A stretch of DNA of 64,000 nt, taken from NCBI RefSeq assembly GCF_034531395.1, contig NZ_JARVCO010000006.1, positions 1 to 64,000 of the forward strand, given 5' to 3'. The notes under the pieces are model-generated. The model did not search any database, had not been told where the DNA came from, and worked only from the letters and a program-made list of their open reading frames with translations. Origin of the DNA: Pontiella agarivorans. Its GTDB lineage: Bacteria > Verrucomicrobiota > Kiritimatiellia > Kiritimatiellales > Pontiellaceae. Below, piece after piece: positions 26,730-35,892 of the stretch; the first letter of the stretch is position 1, and each line of letters starts with the position of its first letter. Made by a program: the position numbers and the translations under genes.

Positions 26730-28220
26730 CTAATCCTTCGACGGTTTCTTTTTTGCGCGAGCAGCCCGGGCAGCGGCAACCGCCTTTTTCTTATCGGCAT
26801 GCTCCCGCGTTACCGCACCTTGATAGCCCACTTTCACACGCCGTTTCTCCAGGGCGGTTTTCATGATTTCAAGTTCCTCTTTGTATTCTGGATTATCCGC
26901 CAGATTCGTGAATTCCCCCGGATCATTTTTGAGGTCATAGAGTTCACATCCGCTGTCACCGAACCCCCATTGCGTATAGCGCCAGTCCGCAGTTCGCAGA
27001 CTTTCGCCGCCGCCTTCCGCAACCGTAAAGACCGCCTGTTTTTTCCAATCGTCGGAAGCAGCATCTTTCAGCAGCGGCAACAGGCTTGTGCCCTGAATGC
27101 TTTCCGGCGGCGTCAATCCCGCCAGCTCCACCAAGGTTGGATACAGGTCAACCAGCTCCGCAAACTGCATGGACTTCCGCCCATGCTGCTCCTTCAGCCA
27201 GGGCACGCTGATGATAAACGGCACGCGCGTGCACTCTTCAAAGAGGTGGCGTTTCTGGAACTTGTGATGATCGCCGACGTGATAACCGTGGTCACTCGCA
27301 AACACGATGATTGTATTGTCGGTCAACCCGGCTTCATCCAGTGCATCCAGCACTTTGCCCACCTGCGCATCCATATAGGAAATGCTGGCATAATAAGCTT
27401 CCAGCAAACCGCGATGAAGCTCCGGTGTTGTGATACCCATTGCTTCCGCAGTTTGATCGTTTTGAATCACTTCCGGCAGATCATCCAGATCATCCAGATC
27501 ATCCTCCGGAGCAAACGGAATGGTGAGCGAAGTGCGCTCGTAGAGATCAAAATATTTTTGCGGAGCAATCAGCGGCACATGCGGACGAACAAATCCGACC
27601 CCCAGGAAGAAGGGTTTATTCGGTTCCAATGTCTGGATCATTTCCACTGCGCGATCAGCCGCCATGCCGTCCGCATAGCTGGAATCCCCTTCAGTTCCAT
27701 ACACCGCCGCAAAACGCTGCGATCCGCTCTTTTTCGGGGACCAGTTAATTTCAGGCCCCGGATTTTTGGCGCACGTAATATTGATGGCGGCGTCCCACGA
27801 TTCCGGATCATCATCTCTGGCGGTTCCTTTGCGGATTTCGACCGGAATACCCATGTGATAAATCTTGCTGACGCGCGCCGTGTAGTATCCGTTACGACGA
27901 AACAACTGCGGCAGCGTTACTGTATCCGGCACGGTTTTCCGGAAATGGGTAAAGTTGAGCAGCACATTATTCCTGTAGGGATAGAGCCCCGTCATCATCG
28001 AAGCGCGAGACGGCCCGCACAACGGGAACTGGCAATAAGCGCGATCAAACTGCACCCCGCGCACCGCCAGCCGGTCGAGATGAGGTGTTTTACAATCCAC
28101 ATGCCCGTACCCGCTGAGCGCGGTGTTCAGATCATCCGACATAATCAGCAGAACATTCGGTTTTGCAGCAAGGGAACTCAGCCCCATTCCGCAAAGCAGG
28201 ATAATCAGCAGTTCTTTCAT
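26730..28220 (-). CDS. Secreted sulfatase, S1 family (iduronate-2-sulfatase-like)
   Basis: 496 residues with a signal peptide (MKELLIILLCGMGLSSLAA). Metal ligands lie in NVLLIMSDDLNTALSGYGH and modification motif CGPSR has Cys68. YTARVSKIYHMG in place of the usual GKWH, plus FVRPHVPLIAPQKYFDLY, place it in the iduronate-2-sulfatase-like branch. FASDHGYHVGDHHKF is a C-terminal signature. An in-frame tandem of a 9-bp unit (about 27479-27505) encodes DDLDDLDDL, a likely slippage product. The tail is rich in K/A/R. It lies 8 nt after the sulfatase gene at 28229, so both are probably co-transcribed. Confidence 0.94.
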   Translation of the reverse strand: MKELLIILLCGMGLSSLAAKPNVLLIMSDDLNTALSGYGHVDCKTPHLDRLAVRGVQFDRAYCQFPLCGPSRASMMTGLYPYRNNVLLNFTHFRKTVPDTVTLPQLFRRNGYYTARVSKIYHMGIPVEIRKGTARDDDPESWDAAINITCAKNPGPEINWSPKKSGSQRFAAVYGTEGDSSYADGMAADRAVEMIQTLEPNKPFFLGVGFVRPHVPLIAPQKYFDLYERTSLTIPFAPEDDLDDLDDLPEVIQNDQTAEAMGITTPELHRGLLEAYYASISYMDAQVGKVLDALDEAGLTDNTIIVFASDHGYHVGDHHKFQKRHLFEECTRVPFIISVPWLKEQHGRKSMQFAELVDLYPTLVELAGLTPPESIQGTSLLPLLKDAASDDWKKQAVFTVAEGGGESLRTADWRYTQWGFGDSGCELYDLKNDPGEFTNLADNPEYKEELEIMKTALEKRRVKVGYQGAVTREHADKKKAVAAARAARAKKKPSKD

Positions 28221-28228
28221 GGTCGTTT

Positions 28229-29842
28229 CTATTTTGATTTGGTTTTGCCTTTTTTAGCCAGTTTGTTCGACATCCGGATTGAAAATCCGCGCTGTTCCGG
28301 CGAGTAGTCCCAGTATTCGTTGATCACCTGATTGCAGGCAAATTTTTTATCATCTTCACCCAGCTCCGCGCGGCGCTCTTTCAACTGCTTTTTCAGATCA
28401 GCAATGACCGCTGCATATTCCGGGTTATCGTAGACATTGTTATCCTCGGTCGGGTCGGCCTTCAGATCGTACAGCTCCCACGACGGCGGAGTGCTCGGAG
28501 CACTCTCGTCGGTCTTGCATCCATAAAACTGAATCAGCTTATAGCGCTTCGTTCGGATTGCAATGCAGCCGGGCACAAACAGCTGCTTCATGTGCATCCA
28601 ATAATGATAATAGGCCGCCTTTTTCCAATCATTGGATTCTTCACCCGTCTCCAGAATGGAACGGAAACTTTTGCCGTGCATGTAGCTCGGTGTCGCCACG
28701 CCTGCATAATCAAGCAAGGTCGGCGCATAATCGATATTCTCCACGATCGCATCCGAACGGCCGGGTTTGATGCTTTTCGGATAGTGCACAATAAACGGCA
28801 TGCGCATGCCTTCCTCATAGGGCCAGCGTTTGTCAATCAGGTCATGTTCGCCCAAATAGAAACCCTGATCTCCCGTATAGAAGATAATCGTATTCTCATA
28901 GAGCCCTTCCGACTTCAAATAATTGAGCACACGATTGAGGTTGTCGTCCACCCCCTTCACGCAACGTAGGTAAGCCTTCAGGTATTCCTGATAGGCCGCC
29001 CCCTGAAGCTCTTCATCATTCATCGACAGATCGAGTTTCGCAGCCCAGGGCCATCTTTTTTTCGGCTCCACATTATTAAATCTGGGATGACGTCGGCCCA
29101 CCGATGCGCCCAGCAAACGATCCAGTTCATTGTTATGGCCGCGCGAACCGACTGATCCAAAGTTCTTGCGGTCACGCAGATTTCCAGGCTCTGGAATTGT
29201 TACATCCTGCAGATAGCCTTCATAACGCGGAGCATACTCAAACTTTCCGTGCGGCGCCTTGAAGTGCAGCATCAGGAAAAAGGGTTTATCTGTATCGCGT
29301 ATCGTCTTAAACCAATCCAATGCAGAATCCGCAATCAGATCGCTGCAGTGCCCTTCCATCTTCACGGTTCCATCAGCAACCTTGAATGTCGGATCAAAAT
29401 AATCCCCCTGCTTCGGGAGCACCTTAAAATAGTCAAAGGCATCAGGCCGGGCGACCAGATGCCACTTCCCGATCACCGCAGTTTGATATCCAGCCGCCTT
29501 CATTTCGTGCGCCAGATACTGCCGCTCCGGCGGAAGCGGATCGTTGAGGATCGTGCAGCCGTTCATGGCACTGCTCTGCCCGGTGAGGATGGATGCGCGG
29601 CTCGGGGTGCAGATCGAATTTTGGCAGAATGCGTTTTCCATCACCACACCAGCATCAGCAAGGGCATCGATGGTCGGGCACGGATTTAAATAGGCCAGAC
29701 GGCTGTTATACGCCGCGATCGCCTGTGCCGCATGATCATCCGACATCACAAACAGAATATTCGGCTTATCCCCACCGAGCACCACAGAGGCACACAGGAT
29801 ACCGCTTAAAACCGCTATATTAATTTTTGCCGCAAACAGCAT
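28229..29842 (-). CDS. Secreted sulfatase, S1 family (paralogue of the one at 8035-9723)
   Basis: A 537-residue Cys-type sulfatase with signal peptide MLFAAKINIAVLSGILCASV. Metal ligands lie in NILFVMSDDHAAQAI and modification motif CTPSR has Cys78. It shares long blocks with the 8035-9723 protein, including YTGDQGFYLGEHDLIDKRW, the FVHYPKSIKPGRSDAIVENI region and ELYDLKADPTEDNNVYDNPE, so the two arose by duplication. It probably has a related but distinct regioselectivity. It sits between a second sulfatase (8 nt downstream) and a GH29 fucosidase (upstream by 81 nt), making a fucosidase-sulfatase-sulfatase unit. Confidence 0.95.
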   Translation of the reverse strand: MLFAAKINIAVLSGILCASVVLGGDKPNILFVMSDDHAAQAIAAYNSRLAYLNPCPTIDALADAGVVMENAFCQNSICTPSRASILTGQSSAMNGCTILNDPLPPERQYLAHEMKAAGYQTAVIGKWHLVARPDAFDYFKVLPKQGDYFDPTFKVADGTVKMEGHCSDLIADSALDWFKTIRDTDKPFFLMLHFKAPHGKFEYAPRYEGYLQDVTIPEPGNLRDRKNFGSVGSRGHNNELDRLLGASVGRRHPRFNNVEPKKRWPWAAKLDLSMNDEELQGAAYQEYLKAYLRCVKGVDDNLNRVLNYLKSEGLYENTIIFYTGDQGFYLGEHDLIDKRWPYEEGMRMPFIVHYPKSIKPGRSDAIVENIDYAPTLLDYAGVATPSYMHGKSFRSILETGEESNDWKKAAYYHYWMHMKQLFVPGCIAIRTKRYKLIQFYGCKTDESAPSTPPSWELYDLKADPTEDNNVYDNPEYAAVIADLKKQLKERRAELGEDDKKFACNQVINEYWDYSPEQRGFSIRMSNKLAKKGKTKSK

Positions 29843-29923
29843 GCACCACGCTCATCTCTAATCCTAAATCCCCGCAACAAAACTGCTTGAGCGGTTTGAT
29901 TGGCAAACCGCTCATGACCTTGA

Positions 29924-31495
29924 CTATTCAGGCACGCCGGGATAAAGAACCCGCTCCAGCTCGCCCTCAACTTCAATCTTGAATGCAAGCGCCACATCGT
30001 TCGGCAGCGGCACCGGGTGATAAATCAGCAGCCAATCATCTCCGCGCTCATATTCAACGGGGCCATATCCCAGCAGTTCTACCGACTTGATTTTATTTTC
30101 CGAGCCCACCTGCATCTCGTTACGCAAAGACGTGATGCGGGTCCGCCCGTAATACGGAACCTTCAGTTGAATCGCATACAGAGTGCTTTTTCCTTTTGTC
30201 GTGAAGCGGATATCAGAATCATCATAAAGGTCAGCGTTAATACGCAGATAACGTTTCGTATCAGGCCCGTCCCAGAGAATAATATTGTCTTCCTCACTCA
30301 TGTGCCCTTCACCCTGGACCTTTGCCCATGGGCGGGTTCCATAAATGGCTTCCCCATTCTGCCTGAGCCATTTTCCGATCCCCTTGAGCTGCGCAACCTG
30401 CTCCGGATCAAACGAGCCGTCCGGACGCGGGCACAGCGAAAGAAGCAGCCCGCCATTATTGGCCACGGCATGACACAAACGACGAATCATGTGGTCTGCG
30501 GTGTGATACCGGATCCCATGCCACCAGGACCAGCCGCGATCCGTGCACGCCGGATAATCATCATTCCAGGGCCAATCGACAAACATCGGACGCTGAAATC
30601 CCCGTTCATAGCTGTAGGTTCCAATATATTCCCCAAACTGGGCAAATTTGTTGTGAACAACGACCTCTTTGCCTTCATCAATTCCCATGTTGTAGTAGTG
30701 GGAAATAATTTCATAGGGAGTTTCATTCTGTGCACTGCCGTCAAACCAGATGCTGTCGGGTTTGTACTTATCGAGAAACTCCAGCGTAATATCCAGGCGG
30801 CGCTGTGTGAAGGTGTCGTCGCCGATCATCCAGAAATATTTATCCCGGTTTTCCTGCAGCATCACATCGGCATTTTCTTTGCGCTTTCGAGAGCCATCGA
30901 CGTAGCGCTTCCAATGTTTTTTTGTGCGCGAATGATGGAACGTAGCCACACTCTTCATTCCGCGTTTCTCCACTTCCGGCAACAGCTCAGCCACGAGGTC
31001 TCGTTCTGGCCCCAGCTTTCCGGCGCAGTAATCGGTATACGCACTGTCCCACATCAGATAGCCGTCATGGTGCACCACGCAAAGTCCTGCATATTTCGCG
31101 CCGGCCTCCTGCATGAGATCCGCCCATTCCGACGCGTCAAATTTGTCGGCCTTGAAGTTCCGGCAGAGATCGAGATAGCCATGTCCCTCTTCCACCGGGC
31201 CATAGCGTTTTTCGAGCGCCAATCGAAATGGATTATCCTTCGACTTATAGAATTGGGAATAACCGACCAGATAGGTCCCGCCGTTCTGCGGATATTCCTT
31301 GATCTCTTCCCACGTGCCGATTTCAGAATACGGTCCCCAATGAACATAGATCCCGAACTTGGCATCCTGCAGCCATTCAGGAACTTCATGCTGTCTGATC
31401 GACTCCAACGTCGGCTCATAGTTGCCCGCGGCATTCGCCGTTCCGGCGCAAAGTGTCAGTGCCGCAAACGGCACCATAATCATTCCCTTTTTCAT
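29924..31495 (-). CDS. Secreted GH29 alpha-L-fucosidase
   Basis: 523 residues with signal peptide MKKGMIMVPFAALTLCAGTA; AGGAATGGAG precedes the start. GH29 motifs are EWLQDAKFGIYVHWGPYSE, VVHHDGYLMWDSAYTD, and SIWFDGSAQN, whose Asp is the likely nucleophile, with GGLLLSLCPRPDGSFD later. The C-terminal sandwich ends with ELERVLYPGVPE. That ending is nearly repeated in the debris at 31530-31760, directly upstream, so a second copy once existed. It precedes two sulfatase genes on the same strand. Substrate is likely alpha-L-fucoside in a sulfated glycan; linkage unknown. Confidence 0.93.
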   Translation of the reverse strand: MKKGMIMVPFAALTLCAGTANAAGNYEPTLESIRQHEVPEWLQDAKFGIYVHWGPYSEIGTWEEIKEYPQNGGTYLVGYSQFYKSKDNPFRLALEKRYGPVEEGHGYLDLCRNFKADKFDASEWADLMQEAGAKYAGLCVVHHDGYLMWDSAYTDYCAGKLGPERDLVAELLPEVEKRGMKSVATFHHSRTKKHWKRYVDGSRKRKENADVMLQENRDKYFWMIGDDTFTQRRLDITLEFLDKYKPDSIWFDGSAQNETPYEIISHYYNMGIDEGKEVVVHNKFAQFGEYIGTYSYERGFQRPMFVDWPWNDDYPACTDRGWSWWHGIRYHTADHMIRRLCHAVANNGGLLLSLCPRPDGSFDPEQVAQLKGIGKWLRQNGEAIYGTRPWAKVQGEGHMSEEDNIILWDGPDTKRYLRINADLYDDSDIRFTTKGKSTLYAIQLKVPYYGRTRITSLRNEMQVGSENKIKSVELLGYGPVEYERGDDWLLIYHPVPLPNDVALAFKIEVEGELERVLYPGVPE

Positions 31496-31529
31496 TTCTG
31501 TTCTCCATTCCTGTTAATCATCAAAACCC

Positions 31530-31760
31530 ATCATCTGTTGTTTTTATGCAACACCCGTTCAAGCTCGCCCTCAATCGGAATTCTGAAAACCCGCGCCGCC
31601 TTGTTCGGCCGCTTTTCAGGGAGTTGAATCTCCACACACCTATTCAACCGGTCCATGTCCCTGCAATTCGATCGAATGAATCCGGTTGACGGAAACCACT
31701 CTTATTTTTTTGAAAGCGAGTTAATGCGCATGATGCTGTCGCCGGTCACATATCTCTCGG
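31530..31760 (-). pseudogene. Decayed C-terminal piece of a GH29 fucosidase
   Basis: Three minus-strand frames joined by frameshifts read TGDSIMRINSLSKK, IRVVSVNRIHSIELQGHGPV, and EIQLPEKRPNKAARVFRIPI followed by EGELERVLHKNNR. In order they match the C-terminal domain of the intact GH29 protein at 29924-31495 (RITSLRNE, NKIKSVELLGYGPVE, FKIEVEGELERVLYPG). A shift at an A-run and an in-frame TAG show it is not functional. It lies between the intact copy and a beta-helix gene and is probably the residue of a tandem duplicate. It fills the 265-base gap. Confidence 0.8.
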
Positions 31761-32939
31761 CTATCGAACACCGTTTTCGGAAATCATTTTTTTCATATAT
31801 GCATCCGTCACGATATCCGGATCGTCAAAAGGAAAACCCTTCCGTTCAATGGTCGCCTTATCATCAATAACAATCCACTCTACCGGCGCAACCTTGACCG
31901 CACCCGATGACGCACCGGTGGAAAACTTATTTCTTCCGTAACCCGGCATGACACCAACCTTTTTCTGCAGGCTTTCCGGGAGAAACTGCACGTTATTCAT
32001 CTTCCGTTCAAACGTGCGGAACTGACTGCCGTGATCATCGTAGTGAGCAGTAATCTTTCCTTTGATCAAAACGTTTTCGAATTTCCCATCCCCTTTTCCG
32101 CTGCTGGCCAGAACCGCCCATTGACAGCCATACGACGTTATATCCTTGATCACCGCTTTTCCGTTAACCGTACTTTTGGGGGCAATCAGAACGGCGGACC
32201 GACCGTGCCGTCCGATAATATTTTCGGCCTGCAGATTCTGAATACCAATGGGTGCCGTCGCGGAACCCTGCTCGAGCCGAAGAGTAAATCCCCCCTGCCC
32301 ATCCAGATTACGGGCAATAATATTCACCCCTCCCTGCATCTGCAGCAGCCCCCAGCCGGGACCCGCTCCCGTCATGGAGATATTTTCAATCGTTCCATCC
32401 CGGGCCGTGTTCTGCGTCATGATTGTTGAAAAGCGGGTATCCTTTTCCTCGATAAAAAGATTGGCAATCCGGAAGTTGGTTACCTCCTTCGCGCCCACAG
32501 CACGAAAGGAATGCTGATCCGGATGATTCGGATCTCCATCCACGGCAATCACCGCTTTTTCTGAAGGAGATGCCCCGGCAATACTCACATTCTCTCCCGT
32601 CAGACTGAACACGTTGGCCCCCCGCACCGACATATCTTTCCTGATCCGAACCCCGGGCTCCATACGGATATGCACATTGGACGGAACCACAATCCCGCCC
32701 ATAAGGTATTCTTCATCACTCGACCTTATCCGGATAATCCCTTTTTTTCCGGGCAGGGAATCAATGGTCTCCTGGAACCGCTGAGAATCGCTTCCGGGTT
32801 GGTTTACAAACGTGATGGTCTTGAGTTCATCAAAACCATCCGGCTCAACATATCCCGCCAAAACCGGCGTGGTAATCGAAATCGCAGCAACCGCAAGAAC
32901 CGTTTTCCAGACAACGGGTATTCCATATTTATTATTCAT
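31761..32939 (-). CDS. Secreted right-handed beta-helix protein (candidate polysaccharide lyase/hydrolase)
   Basis: 392 residues from ATG 32939 (GGGAG about 7 nt upstream; a TTG at 32945 is less likely). The signal peptide covers VVWKTVLAVAAISITTPVLA. The body is a repetitive parallel beta-helix: GSDSQRFQETIDSLPGKKGI, GGIVVPSNVHIRMEPGVRIR, then turns with regular N/I/V spacing such as NFRIANLFIEEK and GTIENISMTG. It is a paralogue of the next gene upstream (shared GYGLIQ/GWGLLQ and GG[FV]TLRL blocks). Such folds occur in pectate and alginate lyases, GH28 and iota-carrageenases (GH82). No catalytic motif lets me choose. Its location favours a sulfated-glycan depolymerase or side-chain enzyme. 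Confidence 0.8.
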   Translation of the reverse strand: MNNKYGIPVVWKTVLAVAAISITTPVLAGYVEPDGFDELKTITFVNQPGSDSQRFQETIDSLPGKKGIIRIRSSDEEYLMGGIVVPSNVHIRMEPGVRIRKDMSVRGANVFSLTGENVSIAGASPSEKAVIAVDGDPNHPDQHSFRAVGAKEVTNFRIANLFIEEKDTRFSTIMTQNTARDGTIENISMTGAGPGWGLLQMQGGVNIIARNLDGQGGFTLRLEQGSATAPIGIQNLQAENIIGRHGRSAVLIAPKSTVNGKAVIKDITSYGCQWAVLASSGKGDGKFENVLIKGKITAHYDDHGSQFRTFERKMNNVQFLPESLQKKVGVMPGYGRNKFSTGASSGAVKVAPVEWIVIDDKATIERKGFPFDDPDIVTDAYMKKMISENGVR

Positions 32940-32974
32940 ATCCAAACTCCCTCAGGGCTCACTGCTTCTGTTAT

Positions 32975-34207
32975 TCAGTCCAAAGTATCTTTCTTTTCAG
33001 CCATCCTGTTCCCGGCATCGGAAAACAGCACATCCTCCCGCCGGATGACCGGGGGATGCCCGACAAACCCCTCATAGGTGACTTTCTCCACCTTGATCGT
33101 GTCACCATAAAGCAGAACGCCCGTCACCGAAGGACCGCGACAGACCTGCCCCCAGCTTTCCGTTTTCTTCCGGATATAATTACGGGTGGCTTCCGGCAGA
33201 TAGCGGATATCCTTCGTCTTAAGTTGCGCGTGGGTTCCAAAAACCGCATGAATGTTTTTCACACAGGTTCCCGGTGCAAATTTCCCGGGCTTCAGACCGG
33301 ATGTACGTTGTTTTTTCGACACAAAGCCATCGCTGCCTTTCATCGCAAAAGCGCAGCCTTCTGCCCGGATACCGTCAGCCACCACCACGCCATTATTCAT
33401 GGAATGGGGACCCAGCAGCAGCGCGGCATACCCATCCTTGCACTGGATGTCTTTAGCCGTGATATCCCACAGGCCGCCATACTGCTTGTCGTTCATTTCT
33501 TTTTCCCCGGTTGCAAGGCGAAGCGTAACCCCCCCCTCTCCCGAAAGATTTTCAAAATAAACTGACCGGCCCGCCTGCGCCTGAATCAGGCCATAGCCAT
33601 ATTGTGCTCCCGTCACGCTCCCGTTATGAATTGCGCCATTTTCCGGCATGGCATAGAGCGCAGGCCGCTCAAGATATGGATTCAGGCTGATGCTACTGAA
33701 AACCGACAGATTGTCTTTGATATGAAAATTCTCGATCAGAAAATTTTCCACATTGCAGATCACAAGGAACTTCGCCCGCACCCCGCCGCCCGGCATCTCC
33801 ACAGTAAATTTTCCATCCGCACCGCGAATACTCGTGTTTGCAATCCGCCCCGCGCCCATCCCCATGGTGAAGATAACCGCGCCCTTACGCGATTTATTCA
33901 GAACGGGATAAAGAACGGCATCTTTGCTGATAAACAGATGTACATTCGACTCCAGCTTAACCCCGGCCAATCGGTATTTCCCCGCCGGGATATCAATACG
34001 TCCGCCACCCTGCCCGGCCAGATCGTCAATCGCCTGCTGAAGTTCGGCACTGTCATCTGCAGTTCCGCGGCCATCGACACCATAGTCCGTCCGCAGGTTT
34101 ACGGATAAACCATCGGGAAGAAGCGTTTCCGTATAAGCCGCATACACCCTTTCGGTTTGTCCCCAGAAGAACAATCCCGCAACCAGAGCGTAAAGCCATG
34201 TTTTCAT
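32975..34207 (-). CDS. Secreted right-handed beta-helix protein (paralogue of 31761-32939)
   Basis: 410 residues with signal peptide MKTWLYALVAGLFFWGQTERVYA; GGAG lies 5 nt before the ATG. The entry motif of pectin-lyase-fold proteins is clear: NLRTDYGVDGRGTADDSAEL, then QQAIDDLAGQGGGRIDIPAG and YRLAGVKLESNVHLFISKDA. Later turns resemble the neighbouring paralogue (VTGAQYGYGLIQAQAGRSVY versus MTGAGPGWGLLQMQGG). It is the first of the pair, 35 nt upstream of the other, and both are likely co-transcribed. Enzymatic class is open: lyase, GH28-like or GH82-like. An imperfect inverted repeat overlaps its ribosome-binding region. Confidence 0.82.
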   Translation of the reverse strand: MKTWLYALVAGLFFWGQTERVYAAYTETLLPDGLSVNLRTDYGVDGRGTADDSAELQQAIDDLAGQGGGRIDIPAGKYRLAGVKLESNVHLFISKDAVLYPVLNKSRKGAVIFTMGMGAGRIANTSIRGADGKFTVEMPGGGVRAKFLVICNVENFLIENFHIKDNLSVFSSISLNPYLERPALYAMPENGAIHNGSVTGAQYGYGLIQAQAGRSVYFENLSGEGGVTLRLATGEKEMNDKQYGGLWDITAKDIQCKDGYAALLLGPHSMNNGVVVADGIRAEGCAFAMKGSDGFVSKKQRTSGLKPGKFAPGTCVKNIHAVFGTHAQLKTKDIRYLPEATRNYIRKKTESWGQVCRGPSVTGVLLYGDTIKVEKVTYEGFVGHPPVIRREDVLFSDAGNRMAEKKDTLD

Positions 34208-34214
34208 ATGTGCT

Positions 34215-34248
34215 CCATGTTAAACCATCGATAGATGGCTAACATTGG
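34215..34248. promoter_or_regulatory. Imperfect inverted repeat in the leader of the beta-helix operon
   Basis: Arms CCATGTTAAACCATC and GATGGCTAACATTGG are separated by GATA and lie just upstream of the ribosome-binding site of the 32975-34207 gene. This could be an operator for a dimeric repressor or an mRNA hairpin limiting translation. No cognate regulator is present nearby. Confidence 0.4.
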
Positions 34249-34417
34249 AACACGAACCACGATTCAAATCAAAACACAGGGGTTGTAGTCCTTACCCCGC
34301 TCATACTACGAGATATTGTAGCAAATCAGCTATACGGACATATACTCCCGCAGCCCCCGCTTCATTCGGAACACGCTGTTGACATGGGAGCAATTTAAAT
34401 CTGAAACAGGGCAATCC

Positions 34418-35791
34418 CTATTGGAAACCGGAATACTGCTCAACGTCCATTTCCTTTTCCCACGCCTTGAGCTTTTCAACCAGCTCCTGAACCTTTTCAG
34501 GATTCTTCGCGGCGAGATCATTCTGCTCAACGCGATCCGTCTTCAGGTTATACAGCGCCGTTTTCCCGCTGCGGTACCCCAGCAGTTTCCAATCGCCTTC
34601 GCGGACGGATGCGTAGAGATCCTCATAAGCGCGATAGCCGTAGATCGGCTCGTTGCGCTTCAGCGTGCTGTTCTCCCGGATTACAGGCAGCAGCGAAACC
34701 CCATCAAGATCGGGATAAACAGCCGGATTGCCGCCGGCAATTTCAACAAAAGTTGGGAACAGGTCCGCCGTCTGAACAATACTGTCGTTCCGGACACCGG
34801 CCGGTGCAACGCCCGGCCAGCTGACAATAAACGGAACGCGCGCACCGCCTTCGCAAAGGGTATCGACACGTTTTCCGCCACGATACGGAGCCCATTCATA
34901 CAGACTGCCCTGATCCGAGGTGAAAACAATAACAGTGTTTTTATCCATCCCTTTCGCCTCGAGTGCGGCGCGGATACGGCCGATCGACTCATCGACCGCC
35001 GCCACCTGCGCAGCATACTGCACCCGCTTGGGTTCATCTTTCAGCCCCGGACGGTTTTCGAACTTCCGAACCAGGTCTTTTCTTCCAATGTTCGGAGAAT
35101 GAACGTTGTAGTACCACATGGAAACCATCAGCGGCTGCTTCTGATCCCAGCCCTCGATGAACGTCACCAGTTCGTCCGTCAAACGATCGGTCAGATAGGT
35201 TTCGGAATCTGCTTCATCCAGGATATCGGTATCTCTGAAATAGTCCGGATAATAATTATTGGGCGAACCGTGATCCGTGGTGCCGACCTGGCGGTCAAAC
35301 CCCTGATCAACCGGATAAAATCCTTCTTCACCGATATGCCATTTACCGAGAAACAGGTTGTAGTAACCCAGCTCTTTAAGTGCCTCCGCATAAGAGACCT
35401 GTTCCAGATCCACCCAGTTTTTGCTCGGAAAGCGGGCCGGATCCGTCGGCAGTAAATGGTGAGACGGGCGACCCTGCTCATCATAAATCAGCTGAATACC
35501 CTTTTTGGTGTCGGTGCGAACATGACGCACCATTTTCAACCGTGCGGGATGTTTTCCGGTCAGCAAAGTAGCCCGGCTCGGACTGCAGACCGGCCCGGCA
35601 ACGTAGCCCTGCTGAAAATCAATACCATCCTTTGCCAGCTGATCAATATTCGGAGTTTCGAACAGATCCGGATTGCGGTAACCGAGATTATTCCATCCCA
35701 GATCGTCCACAAAAAACAAAACGATATTGGGCTTTTCCGCAGCCATCGCAACGCCGGCGGCTATCATAAAATATGCGATCCATTTTTTCAT
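34418..35791 (-). CDS. Secreted sulfatase, S1 family
   Basis: 457 residues with signal peptide MKKWIAYFMIAAGVAMAA; AAGGGGAAG precedes the ATG. Metal ligands lie in NIVLFFVDDLGWNNLGYRN and modification motif CSPSR has Cys69. LGKWHIGEEGFYPVDQGFDR and FTSDQGSLYEWAPYRGGK are family signatures. It lies between a GH29 fucosidase gene (35893) and the beta-helix pair on the same strand. All six sulfatases of the island are Cys-type, so a single anaerobic maturase elsewhere in the genome could activate them. Regioselectivity is unknown. Confidence 0.95.
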   Translation of the reverse strand: MKKWIAYFMIAAGVAMAAEKPNIVLFFVDDLGWNNLGYRNPDLFETPNIDQLAKDGIDFQQGYVAGPVCSPSRATLLTGKHPARLKMVRHVRTDTKKGIQLIYDEQGRPSHHLLPTDPARFPSKNWVDLEQVSYAEALKELGYYNLFLGKWHIGEEGFYPVDQGFDRQVGTTDHGSPNNYYPDYFRDTDILDEADSETYLTDRLTDELVTFIEGWDQKQPLMVSMWYYNVHSPNIGRKDLVRKFENRPGLKDEPKRVQYAAQVAAVDESIGRIRAALEAKGMDKNTVIVFTSDQGSLYEWAPYRGGKRVDTLCEGGARVPFIVSWPGVAPAGVRNDSIVQTADLFPTFVEIAGGNPAVYPDLDGVSLLPVIRENSTLKRNEPIYGYRAYEDLYASVREGDWKLLGYRSGKTALYNLKTDRVEQNDLAAKNPEKVQELVEKLKAWEKEMDVEQYSGFQ

Positions 35792-35892
35792 CTCACTTCC
35801 CCTTCGCTTTCATTGTATTCTTTTTCACCATCGTTCTGCACATCGCAGTTCAACCTCAGCAGGGTCAGCACCGCGTGCTTTATCAAATGCGT

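Noticed and set aside
26550-28307. A 585-codon plus-strand frame opposite a sulfatase
   Set aside because: It spans a pseudogene, an intergenic region and a well-supported sulfatase, and shows no domain of its own.
30017-31627. A 536-codon plus-strand frame opposite a GH29 gene
   Set aside because: The minus-strand GH29 has catalytic motifs and a signal peptide; the plus frame has none.
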